Shown here: positions 32,401 to 43,183 of the stretch, in pieces
Position numbering within the stretch: the stretch's first letter is position 1
Layout of the letters: the number at the start of each line of letters is the position of its first letter
NCBI GenBank assembly: GCA_022695795.1
Contig: MU404142.1
Coordinates: 1 to 64,000, forward strand
Reading direction: 5' to 3'
DNA: 64,000 nucleotides
Source: Biscogniauxia marginata
Taxonomy: Eukaryota > Ascomycota > Sordariomycetes > Xylariales > Xylariaceae
Made by a program: the position numbers and the translations under genes
The notes under the pieces: generated by a model
The model's database searches: none
Told to the model about the DNA's origin: nothing
The model's input: the letters and a program-made list of their open reading frames with translations, nothing else

Positions 32401-33297
32401 GACACGTTACTTATTTCTCCTTTATAACTCATTATAAAATAGAAAATTTTAAAATCCATTTTTAATCACACTACATATTACCTGGGGATATACAGGCCTA
32501 CTAGGTGCGTAATTATTGAGGTAGGTAGTTCTACTAACCTCTAAGCCCGTACCTAATGATATTTGCATTCTGCATGTGAATCTTCGGGGCCACTAATGCC
32601 AGGTATCACATTGTTTGACACGGCAGAAACTTGATCACTGCCCGGCTTTCGATTATCCTGTTTTGCTCTGTACATGGTAGGTATCCTTCATTGTTCGTCA
32701 TCGTAATCATCTCTCGGCGTCATTGTAGATTCCGGTACACCGATCTGTTAACTTCCTTCTCCCCTGCTTTTCCGATTCTGCGGCGCTTCAACAGCCGCGA
32801 GTCAGCTTACCCTTAGTCCGTAGAACCAGTTTCAAACTAGCCGCCCTACGTGACACTGACCACGGATTTCCTCGACATAGGTCGCTGGGTAGGCGCAGGA
32901 ATGATGTATTTCGTTGGGGGTGTCGTTGCAGAATCAAATGCCGGTGTCCCAAGAGCTCTGTCTGGAACACGCGATGATGATTTCTATTTTAATCGGTATG
33001 TTAGGCGGTAGCTATAGGTACCTGCCCATATGATATATTCGGAAGGAGACATGGTGGCTGTATTTGTAGGTATTACTTTTTACATACGTACCTTAGGTAG
33101 GTACATAATTACAAGAGATGCGGGACAGGTGTCAACAAGGGACGACGGCTGGCAAGATGAACGCAAGTCATCCACCATTAGGTACCTAGTCAAAGCCAAG
33201 CCACATTTACCCCTCCATCCCCGGGTCGTCAATATAGGGCCTTCCAGTAAAAGAGAGAAAAAAAAGGTCTCCAGCACCAGCATCCAAAACATTGCGA
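32401..33297. other. Intergenic upstream of the GCIP-like gene
   Basis: About 0.9 kb from the AT-rich island to the GCIP-like start. It holds GAGGTAGGTAG (about 32518) and ACCTTAGGTAGGTAC (about 33090). No gene recognised. Confidence 0.55.
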
Positions 33298-33457
33298 ATG
33301 GGGTTAGACAAGATGCCGCCCAAGACAGACGCAGCTGATAATCCGCTCGAAGCTCTCAAGGCGTTAGTACAGACAACCACAGGTCTGATCACTCAGCTGG
33401 AGACATTCCTCCACTCTGTCGCCGTCGATGCGACTTTGGCTACCGCTGCCCGCCCAC

Positions 33458-33497
<40 letters not shown>

Positions 33498-34515
33498 GCC
33501 GTCTTCCCCAGCCGACCAGACAATCGATGCCTTCTCGCTCGCCCACGATTCTGCGAGCCTGATCAGGGCACACACTACCAAACTATCTCTGCTGATCATC
33601 AACAACCCCTTTACACCCTCTGCTATCACCAAGGTCCTTCGCGAGCTGGTAGCTGGTCCAATACCGGGCATCGCGTCTGCCGTCCAGATCTGCGAAGCCG
33701 ACACGTACACTCTGGTCGCGCGGCAGGATCTTGCATGGAGATGCTATCGCGTGCTGAAGGAACTCAAAGGCCTCGTTGAGATAATACCGCTGGACGGGAA
33801 GATCCTGCCAGAAGCTCTAAAGAACGGCACCAAGGGGGACAAAGGTAGCATCGCTGCCACCGGTGTCATCTGGGCCGCCTGCGACGATGTAATCCTGTTG
33901 AAAAAGCTCGGCATTGCAGGGCTCTTGGCCAAGAAGGTGGAGGAATACCGCGACACCCTCAAGGATGTTCTCGAAGAACTGAAGGACTGGAGAGAAGAGG
34001 CAGGCGAGGATGATGACGGCGATGACGACGGCGAAGAACAGGGGGGCGATACAATACAGGATGTCACTAACCAGCTCGACAGCACACACGTCTCAGCCCA
34101 AGAGATGCTCGACGACCTCATGACACCTCGACATATACCACCCGACGACCCTCATAAGATCCGAGAACGCCTAGATTCCTGCCTCAAGCGCCTACGACTT
34201 ACCACCCTGCTCTATTCTGCCATAATCAAACGTCGACTAAAATCTCTCCCTCCATTACCTACTGCCACGGCGTTGCCCCTGGTAAAGCGTTTGGATGAGG
34301 TATTCCCTGTTCTGAAGCGATTGCCGTATCGCTTCGGAGACGTCGCGTGTGCCTTCTACGAGCTGGACCCCGATGCGATAGATAGGCTAATGGACTCCTG
34401 CTTCTTTGACGCCTTTGCTGCGTCGGAAATGTTGATGAAGCCCTGGGAGGGACCGAAGGACACGTTCACCGACTGGGCAGAAAAGTTCCAGGTCGGCATC
34501 AAGAAACCAGACTAG
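33298..34515 (+). CDS. GCIP / cyclin-D1-binding-protein-like
   Basis: This is a single exon of 405 residues from the ATG at 33298; the ATG at 33313 (MPPKTDAADN) has a better context and may be the true start. The protein is largely helical with an N-terminal ALKALVQTTTGLITQLETFL and a C-terminal LVKRLDEVFPVLKRLPYRFG, followed by the conserved DVACAFYELDPDAID and LMKPWEGPKDTFTDWAEKFQ. This resembles the Grap2/cyclin-D-interacting (GCIP, CCNDBP1) family; in animals that protein is a dimerising helical inhibitor of cell-cycle and bHLH factors. The fungal function is unknown. A Ser13 run is encoded by (TCATCG)6-TCG at 33460-33498. An acidic stretch (EEAGEDDDGDDDGEEQ) near residues 240-255 separates the two halves. 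Confidence 0.75.
33460..33498 (+). repeat. In-frame (TCATCG)6-TCG microsatellite coding poly-Ser
   Basis: Thirteen Ser codons in alternating TCA/TCG inside the GCIP-like gene. A hexanucleotide array changes length without shifting frame. Confidence 0.95.
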
Positions 34516-34687
34516 ATGCTATACTTTTGTTCGAGTTCTGATTGGCGGTGTCGGTAGCAAGAGAAGAAAGAGAAAGGCATATCACTCCAAATAGGACGGT
34601 CTCCTGGAGGACGTAAAATATTGGAAATAATTGTTTATACACGATAGCATCACAAAATCGTCATATATCCCCTTCCATTGCCTTCTG

Positions 34688-36269
34688 TCACAACTGAATT
34701 GCTACTGCATTGAAGTTCACCTGGTCATCTCGTCAGCATAACATTCATTAGGGGGTTTCACCGACTTTTGGTACTAAATACTTACATGTCCCGAGGTTGG
34801 GCACGTGTTGGTGATCTCTGGGCCTGTAGTCGACCGGTCGTTCAACGTGATGGTAACAGCGCCCGTCTTGCCGTCGAATGGAACCTGGTAGAAGGAAGCC
34901 TTGCCGATAGTGTCCGATGGGCTGACGGTCTGGCTCGATCCACCAATACCCACCGTGATAGCTGTTGGCGAGTTCGTTAAGGCAATGATGGAGATTACAT
35001 TTGATGTTCCACTTGCCGCGGGTGTGCTTCCACCCTGTCCCCAGACCGTGTCTATAACCGAAATTAGCCTTTCCCGGGTCCATCAACACACGTTCTACAG
35101 TTGTGCTCACCACCACTACCGCAGCCGTCTATGGATGCTGGGGTGGTTCGGTACCAAGCCAAGGCTCCTTCGGCAGGGACTACCACATCCGGATTACCGG
35201 CCTTGTAAGCACTTATGAAGTAGGGCAATACGAATCGGAAGGCAGCGTGTGAGAATCCGTCAACGTATGTCTCGGCACCCTTCACGATCTGCTTCGTGAC
35301 GGGTTCGTTAATGTAACTTGACTCCCCGTAGTCGTTCCCTACCCCGATCAGCCTTGTGTATACTTCAGACACGACGCCGTGATACCTACATGTGATAATC
35401 TCAATGTATTCGGGTGAAATCTCAAGGACCTGCTTCCAGCGGTCGTACCATAGCGAATCGCCTGATGAGTACCAGTTCTTGCCGAACCGGGGCAGATCTA
35501 TGCTGGTCAGCAAATCCACGAGGTCTCGACAGGTCTGTCTCTCCGGAATGGAGCTTCATACTGGTATAGAAGTAAGGGCTGACGCCCATCATGTACGGTT
35601 TGCCTTGCAGCACAGATTTATATGCTATATCGTTTCCAGTTGTAATGGTCTTCTGATTCGCCTCTGGCCACGCACCCCAGTTGACTATGCCATGTTAGAC
35701 ATATCCATTTATAGGCAAGAGGCGATCTAGTGCCACTTACAAGCACCATCAATGAGAGACAGCCGCCCACCGACACCGGCGGCTCCCAGAGAACTCCAGT
35801 CGGGGATGAGGAAAACGCCGCCAGTGGAAGAACGCACTGAGGCCCAGTTGTCGGCCCAGCCTGGCCCCTCGAACGTCGATACAACCGGAACATTATTCAC
35901 CTTGAGTTGACTACCGGTGGACTTGTATTGGTTGACGAACGAGACGACCTGGTCGACCGTCCAGCTGCTCGTTTGCATGTCAAAAGAAAGGAATACGCTG
36001 AAATCGTTCGAAGCGGCAGTATCGTAGGCGAGCTGCAGCTGAGCGTCGTTCCACGTGTCTGCCGAGCCTATGTTTAACGCGAATCCGTCGATTCCTGCCG
36101 ATTTTGCTTCTGAGATGTCCTTCTGCCACTGATCGGCTGTCTGCCCGTCCGTCAGGCCTACTATGTAATGTGCGAAGACCTGGCGGGCTGCACTCTGCCG
36201 AGGTATAACAGTGCCGGCCGCCGTGGTGGCGAACAAGGGAAATAGAGGGAATAACGTATTCAACAACAT
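34688..36269 (-). CDS. Glycoside hydrolase family 71, alpha-1,3-glucanase
   Basis: Six exons: 36269-35741, 35684-35562, 35497-35390, 35338-35111, 35051-34786, 34720-34688, encoding 428 residues. The five introns (56, 64, 51, 59 and 65 bp) all have GT/AG ends, and the joins rebuild family motifs: DGAFNWGAWPEANQ, SPYFYTNLPRFGKNWY, EIITWNDYGESSYI, DTVWGQGGS and SGHVNFNAVAIQL. The signal peptide is MLLNTLFPLFPLFATTAAG. GH71 enzymes hydrolyse alpha-1,3-glucan (pseudonigeran, mutan) of fungal walls and act in spore release, autolysis or attack on other fungi. The RQVFAHYIVGLTDGQT start and WNDYGE motif are typical. It is divergent from the PL4 lyase, with about 1.9 kb between. The start at 36269 places the signal peptide first; upstream in-frame codons to 36323 are unlikely to be coding. 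Confidence 0.9.
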
Positions 36270-37364
36270 GTTTATACAATATCGTTTTTTACCTTGATAC
36301 CGAAGGCGACAAGGTGAACTCACAATCGCTGGTGGTGAACTCGTGAAGGCTAATCACGTCCGCACCTATGAATTTATGTATTTTGCCAGAGCTCAGAATG
36401 AAGCACTTTGAGGACCTGACCCTAGGTGTATACTGTAATCAGGAGGTGGTCAACCCGGGGATGCAGGAACGAGGCCATATCCAGTGAGCGCCACAGTCGA
36501 CTTGGTACGACGCTGTCAAGGACCTCAACGCCCAACGACGCCAATCACCGATCACGAAACAAGCCATCTGAACGCTGATTCCTGTCGCATAGATCCCACC
36601 GGCCTCAGCTCGGCGCTACACAAGAGCCTCGTAATCGAGAACGTTGGAGCAAGCATAAGGCAATGTCGACGAGCGCTCATAATCATTGTGGCCAGCGGAA
36701 GCTCGCGGGATCTCTGCCCCTGTGACTGAATTCCAAATTCTGGAGGCAGTTGCTGGCGGTCAAAATCGCGGTTCTTGGTCAGACCGATGCGTGAATCAGG
36801 TAGTCTTAGAATATCCAACGACTTCTTAACGCGCCCAGCAAGGAATACAATGTTAGCTTCGTGCAGCAGCATGGCACTCGCTGGCATGATGAGTCTAGGT
36901 TAACGGAGTAATTCATTAGTCAGCTTAGAGTAGTCGATTCGGACTCGGTCACATAAGTCGCCTGACAACACCAGCAACGTGAGGAATGGATGGATATTGT
37001 GGCGTCGTGCTGGCGCTGTAGCACGTGCCAGACCGTTGGTTTCACTTTCTGAAATGGGCAGGTGTATATCAAATCCCCCATCAGATCAGATCGTCTGGTA
37101 TTCCTCCCCTGTTATAAAAATAGGGTTATTGTATAATGCAGGGGCAGGGGGACGAGATGGGACGAGCGGACTCGCCTAGGTATTTACATGTCACGAGGTA
37201 AACCGTGCCTGGTTTGAATTGCCTCATCTCATCTTTATGGCTTTCATTACATTACTTCTTACACAGCCGATGGTCATCACAGACCTCTGCGCAATTGAAT
37301 ACCGTCTGTCTACTTTTGGTGCACCCAGGGGGCAGCATCTGACCTACTTACTTGCCCACACACG

Positions 37365-37393
37365 CCTACCTACCTACCTACCTACCTACCTAG
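37365..37393. repeat. (CTAC)n tetranucleotide run
   Basis: Seven consecutive CCTA/CTAC units ending in TACCTAGG, the same words as the TACCTAGGTA motifs scattered through other intergenic regions here. Confidence 0.85.
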
Positions 37394-37889
37394 GTTGTCT
37401 ATTGATCACTTACATGAGACTAACGTTAACGTGAGAAGCATTACGGAGCTCGAGATCGAGGCCTCTCATCTCGTTTCATCAAACTCGTCGCAATGATCCT
37501 CGTGCGTACCAGCTATGATTGTCCCAAACGTGAAGATAGTTCATCTGATCCGATCGGCAATGCAGGTCCTCCTGCCCTTTACAGTAGTCTAGCACTCGAT
37601 GCTCCAATGGGAGAGGTCGATAATTACAGGGGTTGTCCGTTGACAACTCGCAACTTGGATCTTAACTTGTCGTCAGAAAATAGCTGGCATCGCGACTCCA
37701 TCTGCCCGGTTGTATTCCATCAATCAACTCGTCCACCTTGTCCCTTGGGTGCCATGGTGGCATTGGAAATTTGTCACCTTGCCCGTCACAGCACCTTTAT
37801 ATTCGTAGCCTCGCTCCGTCTATCTCGATCTGACCAGTACGGCCGGCATTCGGTCCATTCTTGTCTATTCCTTTGCCGCACCCTGTTCC

Positions 37890-37895
37890 CCCCGC
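37890..37895 (-). promoter_or_regulatory. Candidate CreA/Cre1 site upstream of PL4 lyase
   Basis: CCCCGC, the complement of GCGGGG, fits the SYGGGG consensus for the fungal carbon catabolite repressor. It lies about 305 bp before the PL4 start and next to AAAAGGGGAGG. Six-base motifs occur often by chance, so this is only suggestive. Confidence 0.25.
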
Positions 37896-38200
37896 AAAAA
37901 AAGGGGAGGATGATTTCCGCCAATAATGCGCGGTGCCTTGTCGGTCTAGATTTGCCCGGAGGCTCTCTCTCGGTCAGTGCCTAAATTTCATCCCCAGGGG
38001 TCTATAGTTCCTCAGGTGCCCATATTGATGCCCCTATCATTTCCCGTATGTTTATAGAGGTAGCTAGTATATAAGATATATGCATACCCCCGATCGTGAT
38101 CGGCGCGATCAGCGTCCTGGTTGATGTTTGTACTACTCTGTCTCGTTGCTGTCCAATTGGATTTGGGTATTTGCGAGCTGTCGGTTCAGCGATTGCCATC

Positions 38201-39925
38201 ATGTTGCTGAAGATCGTGCTCTTGTCTATCTTTGCGTTCGCTTCTTCGGTGTCTGCCGCCTTCGGGTTTACGAAATCCGGCAGCGACTATGTTATCGATG
38301 CCGGTTCGAGCAACCCCCTAATCTTTACCGTCAGCGGTAGCAGCTGCGATGTCACTTCGATTAAGTATCGTGGCACAGAGCTTCAGGGCTCTTCGAAGGG
38401 ATCGCACATCTCTTCCGGACTCGGGTCAGCAACAGTGAGCGTCACGCAAATCTCCGGTAAGAAGTCAACGCCTGGGGAAGCCTTGCTGGACAAGGTGGAT
38501 TAACACGTTCTAGGCACCGCCAACTATGTCAAGGTGACATGCGCTACGTCGACCCTCACCCATTACATGGTGGTGAGGGAGGGAGAAAGTATCATCTACC
38601 TGGGTACATACATCTCTGCGGAACCTGATATAGGCGAGCTACGCTTCATTGCGAGGCTCAAGTCGTCTGAGCTGCCTGAAGAGTATCCGTACGGAAAGGT
38701 GTCAACCACCAAGGGGTCTTCCTCGACTGTTGAGGGCTCTGATGTTTTCGTTGTCGATGGTGAAACTCGCTCCAAATTCTACTCGAGCACTCGATTTATC
38801 GACAAGGATGCCCAGTGTGTCTACGGCGGTGATGATGTGATCCACGTCTGCGTGCTGGCACCTCAGCCCGAATCATCGTCTGGCGGTCCTTTCTTTCGCG
38901 ACATCGAGTCTAACAACGCCGGCGACGATACCAATCTTTATTGGTATATGAACAGTGGCCACGTCCAGACTGAGAGCTGGCGCACCAACGTCTTGCACGG
39001 ACCGTACCTTTTGCAATTCTCTCGGTCTGGGATTCCATCCGTTAAGTCTGTCGACACCTCGTTCTTTTCCGAACTCAGCATCACTGGTTATGTCCCTACT
39101 TCCGGCCGTGGTTATGTTTCAGGTACCGCCTCGGGCGTTTCCAGCAGCTTCCAGATCGTTGTACATTGGTATAATTCGGCTGCACAGTACTGGACGATTG
39201 CATCTTCCAGCGGCGCGTTCACGTCCCCTGCCATGAAGCCAGGCACCTACACCATGGTGTTGTACCAGGGCGAATACAAAGTTGCTACTGCTACTGGCGT
39301 CACGGTCAGCGCTGGTAAGACGACGTCTAAGAATATCGCCAGCGCCGAGACCAGCCGCAGTTCGCTGTGGAAAATCGGTGAATATGATGGCCAGCCAACC
39401 GGCTTTTTAAACGCAGATAAGTTCCTCCGCATGCATCCGTCCGACTCACGCATGAGCGCCTGGACCCCTGCCACCTACACGATTGGCTCTTCGTCTGTAG
39501 GTCAGTTTCCCATGGCAATATTTCAGACAGTCAACAACCCAGTGACTATCAAGTTCAACCTTGGCTCGGCCCCGGGCGCCGCGACTCTCCGAATCGCTAC
39601 GACCCTATCCTTTGCAGGGTCCCGACCCCAAGCGACTGTTAACTCCTGGACTGGGCCTGCCCCTGCGGCACCAACCAAAATTGACAGTCGCGGCGTCACT
39701 CGAGGAGCTTATCGTGGGTACGGCGAGGTCTACGATGTCAGTATCCCTGCCGGCACGCTGGTAGCCGGATCCAATACCATCACTATTACTTCTATCTCGG
39801 GAAGTAGTGGTACCACCTTTTTGAACCCAAATTTCGTGAGTAGACACCATTCCCTTCCGGCTAAATCACCAAAAACTAATGGACCTCTGCTGTAGATATT
39901 TGACTGTGTAGAGCTCTTCACATAG
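38201..39925 (+). CDS. Rhamnogalacturonan lyase, polysaccharide lyase family 4
   Basis: Three exons (38201-38456, 38514-39835, 39896-39925) encode 535 residues, the usual size of fungal PL4 lyases. The TAA at 38501-38503 is inside intron 1 (38457-38513, 57 bp, GTAAGA, GATTAAC branch, TTCTAG); the join reads [15 protein letters not shown]. Intron 2 (39836-39895) runs GTGAGT to CTGTAG, giving the family-like end [13 protein letters not shown]. The signal peptide is [19 protein letters not shown]. Motifs include [26 protein letters not shown] and [12 protein letters not shown]. By comparison with the Aspergillus enzyme, Lys173 and His235 (in SGHVQTES) are likely the catalytic Lys and His; this assignment is inferred. 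It cleaves the galacturonic acid-rhamnose backbone of pectin by beta-elimination outside the cell. Confidence 0.92.
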
Positions 39926-40378
39926 GCAAAGCCAACATCATATGGCACTTGGCAGTAGATGGACGAAGACTATTGTGCGACTCACCACGCTCCAAATTTG
40001 AATCATTAAATGTAAATAATTCAGACCGAGGCTTTCATGTCCTACTGAAGCCGGAGTAAAACATACTTTTTAAATATACCCGTGATGGCATAAGACCTTG
40101 TTTACTTTAACGCTTTAAGAGTCTACTTATGCATCACATATTCCGTAATGCTTATAAGTCTTGTGAAATTTTCTCCTGGTATTCCCCATTCGTACTTATT
40201 AGAGTCCTTCGGAACTGTGTTGGCAGATATAGTTGCCATCTACAGTCACCTTCAAAGATGAACAACCTTAAGCTCAGTCTTCTTCGAAGGGGTCATTAAG
40301 GATATATGTAGCATATTTTATATCCTATACAGACAGAATATGCTTCCAGGTTTTAGGCCTGACGCACGATATTCCAAC
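39926..40378. other. Convergent 3' intergenic spacer
   Basis: About 450 bp between the 3' ends of the PL4 lyase and the DHA1 transporter. Nothing recognised beyond expected 3' untranslated sequence. Confidence 0.6.
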
Positions 40379-42167
40379 TTAATTATCACCTTCCATGATA
40401 TACGACCATGCCAATGCACAAACCGCAATTCCTACCAAATACAACCACCAAACAAGGCCGATCACTCCATTTCTCACCCCGAGAGCAAACACATAACCCC
40501 CAATGGCTGGTCCAGCTGCGCGAGCTAAGCTGGCAAGCGTAGTTCCTGCGCCATGTATTGTTCCTAGTACCGTCTTCGAAGGGGCCGATTCTGTCAGGAG
40601 AATCACAGTACTTGGAATTGCCATCGTGCGTGCCATGATCTGGGCGCACACGACGAAACCCAAGAACACCCATCGCGCTGCCGCGTGATCACCCGCAAGC
40701 AACGACAGGTACGGAGCCGCCGCATAGGTGATCGGGAAACTAAACAGTGCGATTCGGAATACACCGCGCGTACCTATACGTGCCTGTAGTCGCGGGTATA
40801 TGAAAAGTTGTAGTAAGATGCCACCGATCCCAAAGGTGGAAAGCCATAGTCCAATCGTCGCCGATCGCAGACCAAGACCACCGCTGAATACGAAGAGTGT
40901 TGACTCGCTATTATCGGCTGGAGGACTGCTGAGGTAAACGGGGAATATGTGCATAAACGCAGAGTTGTGAAAGGGTAATAACCCAAACGATACCAAGGCA
41001 CACATCACTTTACGTGTCCAGATGCCATGGAAGGATACACCGGGCCGCCTCGCGTTCTGTCCAGAATACCCCTGCTTTTCTCCACCGGGCTGGATATCTT
41101 CAACAACTCTTTCTTCCCCGTTTTCTATCGCGGCATATCTGTGCAGCCGACGGCCTACGCAATAGCATCTCGCCCACCGCGCCACCACTGCGCCCGCCCG
41201 CAAACCGAAGTCGTCGCATGCTTCCCTGCCCGGCAGCGTCTCCCTAAGACCCATCACGGCCAGAATGAGAGGTATTCCCAAGATTACGGCATTCAAAAGT
41301 GCAGGCAGTGCATAAGGATACTCCAGAGCCCAACCCACGCCGTCGGGATTTTTGCTCGTATTTAACAGGCCCTGCGGTCCGAACAACCACGCCAGGTTGA
41401 CGACCGGATCCGCAAGACAGCCCCCTAAAGCCAGGCTTGCCACCATTCCAGAGTTGAATACCAACGGCAGCATGAGAAATGCCTTTGTTTGGTATTTTCG
41501 CTCCCGCACGATCTCAGCGGTCACAGTCCTCATGATTCCAATGTTTCCGTTGGCGAGTCCGGCCAGGACCCTCCAGAAGAGCAGCGCAGGGAACGACGTT
41601 GAGAACCCAAAGCCGATGTTTGAGACCACTGATATAAAGAGCCCTCCAATGATCGAGTACCTCCTCTCGTACCTGTCTGATAGCCGGCCCCACGGTAGAC
41701 TTACAAAACACTGTGCTAACGGAAAGGCTGCTACGAGCACGCCCGAATACACGGAGATCCGAGCTGCCGCGTCGTCGGGCGAATCCTCTTCTGAAGGAGG
41801 AGGCAGTGCGGATCGTACAAGATAGAAAATGTATGGTAAGAGGCAGACGTTCGAAAGCGGTTCGCACAGTCGACATAAGGATAGGATGAAGAGTTGGTCC
41901 TTATTAGGCAGGTCGCGCCATCGAACTTGCGCAGGTTTCGACGTGTCGCTCTCTGCTTCTTGCGGCGGTCCATGAGACCCGTTCTCTATTATACGATGCA
42001 CCGATGATATTGCAGTCTCTCGAATCTCGGCATCTAATAGGTCGTATCAACATCGATGCTGGTCTCGGCACAGCTACGGTGGTTGTTGCCCATCTTGACC
42101 AAAACCACGTGAAAGCGAGGATATCACTCACCAATACCTGAACAGGTTGAGCTCTGAGACTCCTCAT
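40379..42167 (-). CDS. Major facilitator superfamily transporter, DHA1/ZIFL-like
   Basis: The main exon (40379 to about 42025) codes about 548 residues with roughly 12 membrane segments. MFS motif A is clear: LPWGRLSDRYERR after the second helix. RWRDLPNKDQLFILSLCRL leads into helix 1, and a charged loop (about residues 290-340) splits the two six-helix halves. The frame lacks an ATG at its 5' end; it opens with GTG at 42001. I propose a first exon 42167-42132 (MRSLRAQPVQVL), a GTGAGT intron 42131-42026 and an acceptor CCGAG, which keeps frame; this start is tentative. The class resembles TetA-like antiporters and fungal homologues of zinc-induced facilitators or yeast YCR023C. The substrate is unknown. 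It is convergent with the PL4 lyase and divergent from the sugar porter, so export or import of pathway products is possible but unproven. Confidence 0.8.
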
Positions 42168-43183
42168 CCAAATTTTTTCCCATATTGGCGAAATAATACT
42201 CCCTATGAATTGCGAAGAGTAGGTAGATATGCCTTGCGGGATCTGGCACTTGTTCAGATTCTCTCACAGGGAGTACTTTGTTGCCTCCTGTGTCGCCTCG
42301 GGTATTAGAAAAATATTACAGTCCAGAAGAAATCCATGGGAAGCTCCCTTGTGTAAGGCTATTTAAGTCCAAAACGTATACCATTCCTTCCCTTATAAAC
42401 ATGCCATTCAGTTTCTATTGTATATCATGCCGACGGAAGCTAGCCCCGTGGAGAAGAACTTTCTAGGGTTAAATAAAATTCGACATCGCTCGGGCTCGAA
42501 GGTTTTCTTGGCCCCCTTATATAACCTATCTAATTATCCAATATATATCGAAGTCTTAAATCAGAACTTCAAATCTTCCTCTGTTCCAGCCCCGGCCTTA
42601 GTACTACTTTTAAGATCCTAGAGAGCCCTTGACCCCAACACTCTCCTCTTTACCCGGGATAACCTTGATACTACCCTATACGCAGCAACACTCAGGCTCT
42701 AGTAAAATCACTACCGGATATTCCTGTCACCTGCGGAGACCTTACTCCGCCTCTTCACAAGCGAGAAGAATTAACCAGCCAGAGGGTATTTATCATGCCA
42801 CTCCCTCACCATCCTAAGACAGAATAGCCTCCTCTCCCGATAAAGGTATAGTATTAATAATGGAGGATTAGATATTGGTCCACGAGGGCACGATTCTACC
42901 TCGGAAGCATTTATAACTAACACTAAATAAATAGCTACCTACATTCGGTGTTCTCTCAAGAAGGGAGATGCAACGATGTTATACTTACTTTCATTTTCCC
43001 ATGATACCTTTGTTTTGAGCAGTTCCTTGGCTTGCATGTGCAGGAAATGCCCAACTTTCTCTTCGCTTCTCCTTAAATAGTAGGAGTATTGCCTAGTCCT
43101 ATGTATCGTAATTCTCAAGCGAACTACTTACCTCACTCTGTGATTCTTTGCGTTCTCGTATTGCTGCGACCAACACGACCATC
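42168..43183. other. Divergent promoter region between the two transporters
   Basis: About 1.0 kb between the divergent DHA1 transporter and sugar porter genes. Small frames (for example 42418-42621) have no recognisable motif. Moderately AT-rich; no repeat stood out. Confidence 0.5.

Larger units (their letters stand above)
36270..38200. other. Shared divergent promoter region of GH71 and PL4 genes
   Basis: About 1.9 kb. It contains a CTAC tetranucleotide run at 37365-37393 and a candidate carbon-catabolite (CreA-type) site at 37890. A 163-codon frame at 37493-37984 has no motif and poor coding character, so I do not call it. Confidence 0.55.

Noticed and set aside
37493..37984. 163-codon frame between GH71 and PL4 genes
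   Set aside because: No motif, composition unlike the neighbours' coding sequence, and it lies in a shared promoter region.
38501..38503. In-frame stop suggesting a broken rhamnogalacturonan lyase
   Set aside because: It lies within a 57-bp intron with good donor, branch and acceptor; splicing restores a family-like sequence.
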